Source: Trichostrongylus colubriformis
Taxonomy: Eukaryota > Nematoda > Chromadorea > Rhabditida > Trichostrongylidae
DNA: 64,000 nt
NCBI GenBank assembly: GCA_963978905.1
Contig: OZ022259.1
Coordinates: forward strand, 5,394,001-5,458,000
Direction of reading: 5' to 3'
The notes under the pieces are model-generated. The model was not told where the DNA came from, did no database searches, and saw only the letters and a program-made list of their open reading frames with translations. Positions within the stretch are counted from its first letter, which is position 1. Each line of letters opens with the position of its first letter. The position numbers and the translations under genes were made by a program. Positions 47,480 to 58,712 of the stretch are shown here, piece by piece.

Positions 47480-49675
47480 AAAATGAACGGTACCATCCGG
47501 TTGAAGGATGCTCTGAAGATGTGTTTCTTTTACTTCTACCTCTTTTTTTCTCTTTCTCAGTGGTCTTACGTTGTCTTCATTACGATTTCAGAAGTGATCG
47601 TGCACCTAGTGGTGTTGTTCCAATGACTATATCGTCACTAGTTTCACTTTTTTGTGGTTGCTTGTTACGTCATTTGAGCACATATTCGCTGTCGCCCAAA
47701 CACCTTATGGCAAACTACATTCGTAGAATTACTGAGCCACGTGTGAGGAAGTGCTGATTTTATGCTGGGGTGAAATTTTACCCACGGGAGTGTTGAAAAA
47801 GAGTGAACACGAATGTGGCTTCCTTTTAGTTACCCAAAGTTTGCGGAAACCGAGAGGATTTTGATCATCCGATCATGGGTTTCGTTGTGAATCGCGTTTT
47901 TTTTTTCGAAGTTATACCTTTTGGGCTCGAAAACGATGATTTGATGGGCAGCCAAAGCCAAGACTGATTACCCAGAGTAACCGAAAGTGGAATTAGTGCT
48001 CTATCTGAACCATAATAGATGTCTCTCTCAGGTCGAGTTGTGGTACTTCTAATAGGATAGATCTGTTCAGTGTATTGCCCTGGAGAAATCTCTTTCACCT
48101 CAAAAGCTCGTCGTCTCTGTGCGTCATAATTTCAGTTGTTGTCGTGTCTTTTTTATTTACACTAAAGAAAATTTTTGCATTGGATTGTAGAAATATTTCT
48201 GCTACTCCATCGTGTACGACAATGGGGTGGTGTAGAAGCGTTGCTGGTCGGCTTTCTCCTTGACGATGGTGATGGCAGAACTAAAACAATGAATCGTCGT
48301 CGGCATCGCATGCATGACGCTTACGTGTTTCTGCTTGCTCAGCAAACACATCTCGTGTATAGTGTGATGGAGGAAGTGGTTTGTGGCCGTGGCGCCTACT
48401 TCGCCCCACCCCTTGTTGATTGGTTGACTGGCCCTTATTTTTTTTTATTTTTTAGCAAATCTGTTTTAACCACTCGAAATCTCTCATGTGTCGTGTATAT
48501 GCGGTCGATTACTAATAAGCTGACTCGTCGTTATTCATTTTCTAGGCGCTTTCTTAGTTTTTCTTATTGTAAGACATGTTTCCCCTTGTGTCTCAGTGTT
48601 TCCTACGTCATTTTTTCATATGTAAAAAATAGTTTCATTTGAACCGTATAAGGCAGTCATAGTGTTGAAAGCTGAATTCTACGTGGTGTGCTGTACAAGT
48701 TTTGCTGTGGTGATATTACTGATTAGCCCAATATTAAAAGAATTTCAACTCCTTTCAGTTTTGTGAATAAAACTCGTGACTCTCTTCAGTTGTCCCCTTT
48801 CAATTTAATTTGTCATCGATATAGTCTCATAAATGTAAATGGTAAAAATTTTAGAATTTTATATTTCAAAATTTTCATAGTTTTCATACGACTGATACGA
48901 TCTTCAGGGTTTGATTTGGTTTTATGGCGATTGGTTGGAGAGAGCTCGGTCTTGTCTCTACTGGGAAGCGGAAGAGGGTTAAACGGGCCCTCGAAACAAT
49001 GGCACGGAAGTTGTGTTGTGATGGTATTCATGGGAACTATTCGTCACAGCGGCCCTATTGATTGAACGATTTCTCTCCTTCCATTTGGCTGATGCTTCTA
49101 GGCGTTGACTCTTCTAACATGAAAGATCTAAGAATGAAAGGCGTGTCCCGTTTCCTTGTTTGTTGTTACATTCAGGCTTCTTCGGGTTTTTCAAAATATT
49201 TTTTTCGATATATAATGTCTCGATCTGTCCCTTCCACTGCCATCTCATTTAAGATTAGGTATGACGTTATTCGTCAAAGCAGTCAAGTAGGAAGTGAGAA
49301 ACTCGTCCTGCCTTTTAAAAATAAAGCTTAGAACAATCGAAAATGCTTGGTTCACCCTAAAACCAACTAGGGAAGCCAACTACTATGAATAGCTCTACTA
49401 TAACTCGTGTAACTCTCATCTCTCCGCCAGTGTGACTTCTAGTGCAGTGACTGTGAGCGGCATCACGTGCGCGTAGTATTTAGTTTGATCCTTCGCGTTA
49501 CATCTTGCCTCACTCATGCTTTTGCCAAAAGTTTTAAACCTTAAACACTGTGTTTCGTGCCAATGTAGTTGAGGGGAGGGGCATTCCACTAAGCTCAGCA
49601 TCCGGCGCTATTTTTGCCCAGGATTTTGGCTGGGCCTTACTTTAGGGAAAAGCTCAAACCTCCTTTAAAGGAACC
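47480..49675. other. Downstream region of the receptor gene
   Basis: T-rich sequence with no further exon that I can support; part is probably 3' untranslated. The first clear AATAAA in this stretch is at 48766, which would imply an unusually long 3' end. Confidence 0.4.
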
Positions 49676-50127
49676 GGAAGGGGGTCCGAAACAAGAGGAA
49701 GATGCAAAGAAATGAGCATTTTGTAACGAACACTCAAGGTTAGAAGCGATAATAGGCGAAAAAACCCGGAATCAAAAGCGCGACGCTGCGGTGTGTATTC
49801 GCATCCCATTCGCATCAGCGCATCCATTCCGAGTTGTCCGCTGTAGGAGACGGGCCGTGGGCCAACGGTAGTTGTGGCACCTTACTCCCAGCGCAGTGGA
49901 GTGGCCATTCTCAACTACATTAGCATTCATGTAAGTACAACTAGAAACAATATAAAAAAAACATAGTAAAAAGTAAAGGAAAAAAACGAAATTATAATAG
50001 AAACACCTTCTTTCGGCACCATGCCAAGGCGCCAAATTGGCGAGTTTGTGCAATGGCGGCCACTTAAACTCGTCCACACTACGTCTGTTCTACCGTAAGC
50101 CAAAATTACCCCCTTCTGGTGTCTTTA
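49676..50127. mobile_element. Dispersed element family B, copy 3
   Basis: Ends TAAAGGAACCGGAAGGGGGT and CCCCCTTCTGGTGTCTTTA with TA at the edges; nearly collinear with copy 2 at 26417. Confidence 0.75.
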
Positions 50128-50545
50128 AAGGAAGCCTAGGTAAGAATATGCATCTGGTTGAATAAGTATGTGTTAGTAGAACGGTCTCGATGACGGACGA
50201 AAGCGCGACAGTGAGTGTCCTTCCTATGCACAGTTTTTCATTTCACTCGTTCAATTTAATGAGTCGTAGAACTCTATCGTATGCTTATTTAATGCCTCTA
50301 CTTTTCTTCATGTCCTCTCGTGCTGACCGAAACAGTAAATGACACAAAGGAAAGTGCCGTTGACACACTGACACCCGCGTGCATTGCCATGTATGCTCGA
50401 GCAAACTCCCAAATTTGGAATTTGTGCATCGCCGGGTATGCACGTGGATGTCGTTCCCATTAACAAATTTTTTCCATGCGGCTATACACCTTTTGTTTGC
50501 CCTTTGGGTTTATGGAAGTTATGAGTTATTAACATCTTCAATTTC

Positions 50546-50602
50546 ATACCCTGTACGAAAGGTTGGATGGGATGGATACCCTGTACGAAAGGTTGGATGG
50601 GA
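50546..50602 (+). repeat. Two-copy 30-bp tandem repeat
   Basis: The unit beginning ATACCCTGTACGAAAGGTTG occurs twice in a row with a 30-bp period and no mismatch over the first 27 bases. Confidence 0.9.
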
Positions 50603-50727
50603 AGCAAGCAAAGAAGTTCGTCTTCAGGCCAAAGCTACACATCGAACCACCCAACATTTCGGGGTGGTAAAGGCGGTAAAGAGCAGCGAGGGTACCATTC
50701 TAGGAAATTAGCCGAGGTCAAGAGAAG

Positions 50728-50803
50728 ATAGTAAGAGTACTTCGATGGGCTTCTGAACGAAGAGTTTTCTTCGTTCAGAAGCCCATCGAAGTACTCTCAC
50801 TAT
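50728..50803. repeat. Near-perfect 36-bp-stem hairpin with 4-base loop
   Basis: The left arm at 50728-50763 (core CTTCGATGGGCTTCTGAACG) and right arm at 50768-50803 are reverse complements with a single mismatch, separated by GTTT. The stem has no terminal TA or other target duplication, so it looks like a local snap-back duplication. Confidence 0.9.
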
Positions 50804-51060
50804 CGTAAAGGCACCCCACACAAAGAAGCTACGGCCGGCCCCATCCTTCCTTGAAGAACGGGATAAGCTCGCCATGTACTGGGGAAAAGGGAGATTGGAA
50901 AGGGCGGTGGTACAGATGGCACTCACCTTTACAGGTGAGACTTCGACCGAAATTACTTTTCTGTTGACTGCGGACATACTGCCTAGTTGAACAAAAGTTT
51001 AGTTCTTGCCGTGAAGTGACGTTAAACCGCAAACCAATTTTACCGGTGCAATGATGGATT

Positions 51061-51945
51061 GTAAATGGGGCGAAGTAAGGTCAGGGATGGGTTTATGAAA
51101 GCCATGAAAGAAGCCTAGGCACAGTGGGTGGAGCATCGCCGGTGGTGAGCGGAGCTTGAGCATTACATGAAAAACAACCTGTGGAAATGGGGATTAGTTT
51201 GAGACGAGTAGAGCATGGGACAAGAAGTAAAGAGTACATATGAACCATGTTAATCTCCTCCAACCGTGGGCGGAGGATGCTTTAAAACTTCCGCTCCTCG
51301 ACGAGTGTTCGCTCTGTTCGAGAATGGTCCAAACTTTGGGAAAGAAAAAGAATGGGGAAAGATGGATTAAGGTCAGCCATGAGTTCCTTAAGTATGAGAA
51401 AGGCCTGAGCACAGCAGGCGGAGCGCACTCCAAATGAGTTGCCTGTGCAGCGAAAATTCATAACTCGCTTTCAACGCGGCAGAGAGTCTAGGGAAAATCG
51501 CTGAAATTACCAATGTTCATGCTATCTTGAACACGCTCAAAATGAGCGGAGAACCGCTCATGATGGCCGGAACGCATTATCAGCCGAATGGCAATCCCTG
51601 CAGAAAAATGTGATTCCATTTCTGGAATAATCTGGAGACTGGGAGAAAAAGGCAAGTAGCCAGTAGTAGGTCAGTAGTAGCTGGAGCTATGAAAGGACTA
51701 GACGTTTGAGCGGTGGGCTGAACCTTACCGTAGTAAGCGGAGCTCGGGCATCGCATGAAAAACAACCCACGGAGATGGATCGGAATGGGTAAGGCATGGA
51801 ACAGGAAGTACGGTGCACAAATGAACCACGCTAAGTCCCACTTACGGTAGACGGAGCGTGCCTTGAAATGCTCTGTTCTCCAAAAAAAAAGCAATTTCGA
51901 TCGACCTAATGACGCTAATGGTGCTCCGCGCACAGTAGTGTGCGC
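51061..51945. repeat. Two diverged direct copies of a ~200-bp repeat (family J)
   Basis: Sequence around 51121-51345 and 51715-51910 shares ordered blocks: AGCGGAGCT, GCAT-x-x-CATGAAAAACAACC, a GGCATGGAACAGGAAGTA-like block and AATGAACCA. A third, weaker relative may lie at 13650-14060. Nature unknown. Confidence 0.45.
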
Positions 51946-51989
51946 CAACTAACTGGTAAAGCTGTAAAGGTAGTACATATTTATGTGGA

Positions 51990-52005
51990 GGGGGGGGGGG
52001 GGGGG
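51990..52005 (+). repeat. Run of 16 G
   Basis: An uninterrupted 16-G tract in a purine-rich neighbourhood; capable of forming G-quadruplex or triplex structure and prone to length change and assembly error. Confidence 0.9.
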
Positions 52006-52527
52006 CGGCATTGTAGAGAACTTCGAATACCTATGCATCAATGACAACGATGACAAACGTTGAGCGTTTAGCGTTGAATTACTAACATCAGCTACATGTC
52101 ACTAATGCGCTCCCAGATAAATCATGTGAACATCGTCTTAAAACATTCTCGAATGTCCCCCTCCCCCTCAGGGAAGGATCGCCGAGCTCGGGAACAAATT
52201 TAAATATGCTATAAGATATATCAAATGGAAAAGAGCAGGTACTAAAAGTAAAGTGAAGAGTTTAGTCAATGAGATGGAGTGAGGTAGGGGGCAGTTATTT
52301 GGAAAGAAAAGCTGGAAGGTAATCAGCGAGGAAGACAGCACAATGAGCTGACCAAGGAGTCAGCTGAAGAAAAAACGAATGAGAGCGGCTACCAGTAAGA
52401 ACTCAACAAAAATCGAAAGGAGTGAAAGGGACATTGAGTCACAGTGAAGAGGAAGAGATGAAAAATGAAAAAAAACGGTGTTTAGGAAATCAGAGATGGG
52501 TACTATGTGCATGGAGGGGGGGGGAGA

Positions 52528-52766
52528 GGGTATGTACCCTTATGTCAGGATTTCGCACCGCGGCAAGTCGCAAGCGAAGCAATGCGGACGAGCTAAAGGC
52601 GCCATGTTGTTGGGTCCCGGAGCGACTACAAATCAACTGCGTATCGCGCCCCTAGCATTGCCGCGTAATCGCTCTTATACCCAACTACTCGGCGCGCATA
52701 GCTCGCACACACTACGTCGCACGCTGCTCGTCGTTGTGCGAAATCCTGACATAAGGGTATACACCC
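52528..52766. mobile_element. Mutator-like MITE family D, copy 5
   Basis: Ends GGGTATGTACCCTTATGTC and near complement, with inner arms CAGGATTTCGCAC and GTGCGAAATCCTG. It is inserted in a G-rich tract, so the 9-bp duplication cannot be read unambiguously. Confidence 0.7.
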
Positions 52767-53121
52767 GGGGGAGGGCAGGGGACGTTTGGCTAACAAAGTC
52801 TGTCGTGCCTAAGCTCACGAGGAATGAGCTCTGCATGGACGAATCAACCGATTTCCCTTTTCATTGACGAGCTGTTGTACTATGAAATGGTTAAGCCGCT
52901 CGGAACTCTTCCCCTGTAGGTCAAATTGTTGCCCCCATGCATACCATGGCACCAGTGGACGATACCGGTAAGACTAGTGAGCAAGGAAGCGCAAACACTG
53001 AAGTTCTGCAGTAGCGATAGGAGCTCCGGAAAATCGGTATGAGCGAGCTTTTCAAATCGATAAATAGGCTGGTACGAAAACAGTGCCTATGCATATCCCT
53101 GTAAACAGATATATTTAAATT

Positions 53122-53316
53122 AAGAAGAATTGTAGCTCATTCAATGAGTAAGCTTTTTATGGGAATGTTCTAGTATACAACAATCCAAGAAATTGGAACT
53201 AATATGCCCTTTTTTATTGTACGATTATTGGAATAATGTTAATTATAGACTTTTTTTCACAAGAAAATTGTTGCAGACTGTTCGTTACATAATTCATGTT
53301 TCTGAGGGCCCTCTCC
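53122..53316. repeat. Direct repeat family K, copy 1
   Basis: About 190 bp that recur in the same orientation at 54786, sharing CAATGAGTAAGC-like, ATGGGAATGT, CTAGTAT, TTTTTTATTGT and GTTTCTGAG blocks. No inverted ends or coding frame seen. Confidence 0.6.
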
Positions 53317-54785
53317 AAAAACAGAAGAAGCTGTAAACAAATAAACAGTGAAGCACCGTTCACATCAGTCTCACTTAAATTGCGCCACGTGTTCTACCCC
53401 AGTTTGGAACGTTTTGTGAATTCGAATGTTTTTTAGGACACCTTGTAACCAGTGCGGGTCAAATACTGCCCTCGGTGTATGTCCTCTCGAACGCCTAACC
53501 TTCAGTTGGCCGTCCATCCCCAAAATATCAAAACGCCTGCGTGGTATGAGTGAGCTTCAATATGGGGATCGCTCTTTTGCTAGCAACTTTTTTGCCAAGC
53601 AGATCCTCCCTCGTCAGTTTGAATTCTCATACTGAACATTACCAAGCGCTAGTGATCTTTAGTGAAATTCAGTGTTCTGGACACTCGATCAAAGATCATC
53701 GCCAGAATGACCAGCTCATGATGATTTGAAGATCACTGCTTCACCTCCATTTTCAGACGTGATCACATGATAAGTAGTTTGTTCCGAGCGATCACGTCAA
53801 GGTTTTATATCCGATGGAGATCAGGATGTGCCTGGACTGGACTGGCTAGCTGGCTCGGATCGTTTGTCACTGTTCAAGCTTCTCATGCGCCTGGCAAACA
53901 TAGCGTGATGCGTCATCAAGTTTGCCTCGCGCTCATAACGGTGCTATCACTTCCACGCGCGTCGCCAGACAGCGGGTAGTGCGTTTGGCGACGTCTTCTG
54001 ATCGCTTCGATGGCATCTTCACCCATCGATCGGTAGGCAGAGCGATTCAGCGCCGCCTCGTAACCGTTCTCCCACCTCGTCATTTTGATGTTCATAATAT
54101 CTGCGCTATTACATTGTCCCTTTATACGACCATAATCGATTCGGAAAAGTGCTCATTTCAGTGCTGCCATCATCGATGTACGAAGAGCTTCACTACCGTA
54201 TGCAGGAAAAGCGCAAAAGTAATAACCAGGTAGTCCCAGATTTTGGAACTTGCACTCTCATCGAGTTTTTCTTGTTTTCTATTTAATCTGTAAGAGCCCG
54301 CTAGATTCTCAAGAAGACAAATGCTGCTCTATAGACAGGAACAGTCCCCTCCTTGTTTTCCTCTACGCTCTTACCCGAATTAAACCCCCGAATCATGCTA
54401 TCCGATAGACCTCTGCATCGCAAACATAGTTTGTTTATCGATTACATTTTCTTTGTATTCCTCTTGTACGGAATGGAGTCTATATAGGATTAAATTCAAT
54501 AGAGGAATTGAGAGAACTTAATCAAATACTGACAATACGTCTAGTGCTATGATATTTTAATATAGTATAGTTGTTAATATATTTAACTAATGCAGTTCAA
54601 AACAGTTCAGTTCACAGTGTTTTGGAACCTGACAATCTCCTATCAGCTGTTCCCCGATTCGGTTATCACTCGAGCTGAGGTAGCTTTTTTTGGGTGCATC
54701 GTTATCATTGCCTGAATTCCTCACACATCTTTAAAAAATCGATATTTATCAGAAATTGAATAGCATATTTTATCTGAAAAATAAC

Positions 54786-54984
54786 TAGGAAGAATCCTAG
54801 CCCATTTAATGAGTAAGCATTTATGGGAATGTCCTAGTATGTAACATTTCAAGTAATAGAAGCTAATGTGCTTTTTTTTATTGTGCGATTATCAAAATAT
54901 TGGTAATTATAGATTATTTGTCACCAGAAAGATGTTGCAGGCTGTACTGCATAGTTCTTGTTTCTGAGAACCCTCTCCGGAATT
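54786..54984. repeat. Direct repeat family K, copy 2
   Basis: Second copy of the 53122 repeat, 1.66 kb downstream, moderately diverged with small indels. Confidence 0.6.
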
Positions 54985-55298
54985 TTTTTGCTCATAGTAT
55001 GCAAAAAATTCTGAGGTTGGAAAGCATATTTGGTTACTCGTTTTAGGAATATTCGGAGAGAAAACAAAGCTGTTACTTTCAATAAGTCATTACAATACTA
55101 AAAGTATCATCAGCGGTGCGATAATGTGATGGTTTGGTGCTTCAGAAAACAAGCAAAAGATGGATATTCCAGAGAAATTCCTCTTCTTCGACATCGTTAT
55201 TTATTGTTCATTTTATAATTAATTATATACGGAAATATGCATCACCCCATTCGCAGCATTCGCTAAAAAAACCGGGGTTTCTCATACAATTTTTGCAG

Positions 55299-55394
55299 CG
55301 AAATCACCGTAATTTGGATGAAAACGTTCTTAGATCATCCACAGAGGCCGCGCTCATCTCACAGATCCCGCCCATCAGCAAAGAGAAGCTTTGA
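55299..55394 (+). CDS. Possible orphan terminal exon
   Basis: A good acceptor (TTTTTGCAG ending at 55298) is followed by an open frame of 31 codons ending in TGA (RNHRNLDENVLRSS...PPISKEKL). No partner exon with matching phase was found, and no family is recognised. It may equally be chance. Confidence 0.2.
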   Translation, partial: RNHRNLDENVLRSSTEAALISQIPPISKEKL

Positions 55395-56049
55395 ACTGCT
55401 TCATCCTGTTGCAATGAGGCTACCTCCACTGGCTGACCTTTCGGCGGGATTGCCTTCTTCAGAGCCTGAACGGGTCAGGGCAGTTAATAACTCCTGCCAG
55501 ATATACCAAATCTACTCGAGTTCGCGGCTCATAGGGCATTCTTATCTTAGAGTTGTTTTTGGATGAATCAAATTGCTCTAAAATGTCTCGATGGATTCCT
55601 GCGCAAACAGTTGAGATTCTCGTGCCAACATCTCAACCTTTGCATCGAGATCGTCTGCGTATGATTTTTAACCCTGTGGCTCTGATAGCAGTTGATGTGT
55701 ATTTGGTATGGTATTTGGTATTTTCAACAATCTCGAAAAAATTCAAATAACACAATAAGTTACACATAACATTAGTTTTAGCAAGGAAACTCCATGAAGC
55801 GTTTCAATAAGACTTTTGCAGCTTTTTCCTGACTCTTCACTTCTCTTTCAATGAACATGACAAGTATGACTGCAAGTATAGGCTTTTACCGATTATAAAT
55901 TCAGGCAGAGCGTAAGAAAAAAAAACGGATGATAAACAATAAGATTAAGGTCAGTAACTAAATTAAAACGTCCTTGAAAGGAATCTTTCTAGAAAAATTT
56001 CAACAAAGAGTCTGCAGCTGAGTTTTCAACTGTATCTATATTGTATAAA

Positions 56050-56558
56050 CAGTAGCGCTCAAAAGTATTGGGCCAAACACTTTTTTGTGATAACTTTCTT
56101 TCTTCTTGACCAAACTTGACGAAATTTTAATATGTGGTGCCTGAACCTACTGTTAAAATTTCCTTTTACTTGAGTACCGCTTGACTCTTCTCATGGTTTT
56201 TTACAAGAATTTACTACAAAACCACCGAAAAAAAGATTAAGGCTTGGTCAAGAAAAAATGGCTTTCTCTACAAAAACAAAACGAGCAAGCCTCAGAGAAC
56301 ATCAATATTTTGTAGAAAGACCACGACTTTTGATGTTAGCGGCACAGCGGGACGGCATAGGTACGGCACTCAAAAAACAAAAAATTGCATTCAACCACGT
56401 AACTTACACCGTTGAGCGTCAAAATAAATAGCATATTTAGTATGCAGTTTCTCCTTGTACAAAATACTAAAATTTCTCTTGGATTGGTCCAGTCGCAAAA
56501 AAGTTACAAGTGGAAAACCCAAGTGAAAAACCATTGGCCGAGCTTTTCAGCGCTACTG
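56050..56558. mobile_element. Tc1-like non-autonomous element (family L)
   Basis: Left end CAGTAGCGCTCAAAAGTATT and right end, complement of CAGTAGCGCTGAAAAGC, delimit 509 bp, followed by TA on the right. The CAGTxxxxCTxAAAAGT pattern is typical of Tc1/Tc3-type terminal repeats. No transposase frame remains. Confidence 0.7.
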
Positions 56559-57666
56559 TACGTAACTGACTGCTATATATAATGCATTGGTATTTACATA
56601 TGCAGCAAACTGTATCGAACATTTTTGGGAGTGAATTATAATTAAACACATATTATCAAATATCACTATACTGTTCAGCTCAACCAACTGTGCTCAATTG
56701 AATGCAGTGGCTCAAACTGAAAATTTGTATATGAAAATTTGCTTTATTTAATTGACTGTGACCATCACATTTACATTGACGAAATAATTTTAAAAATTTT
56801 TATTGTGCAATCATTTTTAAAGCATACTGGTGTACTCAGCGCAGTATCGCCACTAGCACATAGAAACTACTATTTCCGTGCTTCATGTGCCTTGTCTATA
56901 ACAGCTTCTCATATTGTAAGCCGTATGCGATGATGAGGCGTGTGAATCACATCACATTCTGTTCGGCAACGTCTTTCAAACTGTTTCACTTGCACTATCG
57001 ACGTGAAGGAAGACTTTGAAAAGGGGTGTGTCTTTGATGAAACAATGGATTTGACATAAAGGCACCAAAAGGAGCAAGGAAGGAAAGCGTTATTGGAATC
57101 ACTGTTCCCTGTAAACAAACATTCGTACTCGGAAGAGGTAACGTGTAACAAAATTTGCGTTGAAAAGCGCCTCATTGCGGCGCTATTGCGATCCTAGCCC
57201 GGTGGGCCTCGACCTGCATGCTAATGTGGCCAAGTTGAGTAATTAGAAGATTTACGAATAAAGAAATGCAGGTGATCCACTTGACGTTTTGGGAAACTAA
57301 GCGGAATCCAAGCGTTTATTGTGGCCAAAATTGCACCTCCCCCTCCCAGTATCTTTAAAAGCAATGATAGGGTAAATTCGGACGGAGAGTGAAAAAAACA
57401 GTGAATATGAAAGTCGAGATGTCCAGTAATAGTACAGTGAAGAAAAAACGGATGGAAATGGCCAAATTCCAGGAAATAGGACCCCTCCCACCGTTGATTC
57501 TCCACGTGGAGCCTGCCCGTGAAGAGGCGGGTAGTCCGGACGAGGGTTCCATTAACCTGTTGCCATCTCGTAAATACGAAGGGATGTTCGGAAATGAAAA
57601 AGCATCCTTTTTGTGGAGTGAGCTTCAAGCTAAAACTAAGAAAGCGGGCGGCGATACCTTCCATTG
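56559..57666. other. No supported gene
   Basis: Overlapping frames on both strands at 57221-57720 (up to 152 codons) include a lysine- and glutamate-rich plus-strand peptide, but no splice partner or motif supports either strand. Confidence 0.4.
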
Positions 57667-57840
57667 CAACCCCAGCCAATCAGTCGCTAGGAGGCGGACC
57701 GAGCCAAGAAAGGCGGCTTAGGCTAAAAGGGCCGCCTCTGCCACGGTTCGAGACGCGCCATGCGCGGGCAATTTCGCCGCAAGTAGGCTTCCTAGACCCC
57801 TAGTTTTTAAGTGAATGACTTCTTTTAGCGATTCCTTTAT
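57667..57840. repeat. Dispersed repeat family H, copy 2
   Basis: Collinear with 31630-31795: CTAGGAGGCGG, GGCGGCTTAGGCTAAAAGGG, CCGCCTCTGCCAC, GAGACGC, TTTCGCCGCAAG, CCCTAGTTTTTAAGTGA and TTTAGCGATTCCT blocks. Confidence 0.5.
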
Positions 57841-58416
57841 CACTCACATTACCCCTATCACTGTCTTTGAGGGTCGAACGTTTCACTTATGCTGCAGCTT
57901 GAACCAAGATTTCGGCATGAGGAACTATAACTATTCGCTGCGAATTCAGACAAAAAGAAAGATTTAAAAAAGTGAGAGGATCCGGAACATACACTGCTAT
58001 CGTATAGGCTACCATACCGTCGATGGTACGGTAGTATAATAGAGTATGCCACTCCCAGAGTAAATGAGGTTAATAACTGTTTGACTTTTGCAATAAATGC
58101 ATTTTGCGAAGATTCATCTCCTCACCCACAGCAGTTCTAGTTGTGGTTCTCTTGAAAGCCCAATCCACTATAAATTGAATAAGGCATCGTTTACGGTGAC
58201 TAAGACAAACGCAATGGTATGAAAGGCTTTTTATGCTTCAAAGTGTATAATGAAGCGGTATAATGAGGCGGAGGTGATTCATTTTGGAAGCAGTTTTGCC
58301 CACCGAAGTAGTCCCCACCCACGCTATGTATCTGCATTCATGTCTTTTCTCTCCTCCTGGTCTCATCTCTTCCTAAATTCATACTTTTCCTGTCCGCAAA
58401 ATCGTTGCTGTAGAAT

Positions 58417-58703
58417 GGGTGGGGGGAAATCCGCCAAAAAATCGCGTCAGCGGCGTCGCACTCGCGGCGCCACCAGTACGACTTGCGAATCGATTTTGCT
58501 CTTGGGAGACCGGCAGGCGTGGCTGCGTCACTTCTGCACTCCAGCCATGCCACACTGCCTCCTCCAGCCACGCCACCCTGCCTCCTCCACCTTTGCCACA
58601 CTGTCTCGCTTGAAGGCTGCCATGCCCTGCCACTGGTACTCGCACCAGTCGAGCCGCTCGCCGCGGGCGGCCACGCGATTTTTTGGCGGATTTCCCCCCA
58701 CCC
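58417..58703. mobile_element. Mutator-like MITE family D, copy 6, with altered termini
   Basis: Perfect 9-bp duplication CTGTAGAAT (58408-58416 and 58704-58712). The ends read GGGTGGGGGGAAATCCGCC rather than the GGGTGTGTGCACTTATGAC of other copies, yet the AATCGCG, GCGGCGCCACCAGTACGAC and CGCCGCGGGCGGCCACGCG inner blocks are those of family D. Long open frames on both strands here are by-products of the GC-rich palindrome. Confidence 0.85.
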
Positions 58704-58712
58704 CTGTAGAAT

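Larger units (their letters stand above)
52767..56049. other. Gene-poor stretch
   Basis: No supported gene. It holds the duplicated K repeat (53122 and 54786) and one possible terminal exon at 55299, both listed separately. Confidence 0.45.

Noticed and set aside
50728..50803. MicroRNA precursor
   Set aside because: The loop is four bases and the stem nearly perfect, unlike animal pre-miRNAs; a snap-back duplication explains it better.
57221..57679. 152-codon minus-strand frame and overlapping lysine-rich plus-strand frame
   Set aside because: Neither has conserved motifs or splice partners; the plus-strand peptide looks slightly more protein-like but the evidence is not enough for a gene call.
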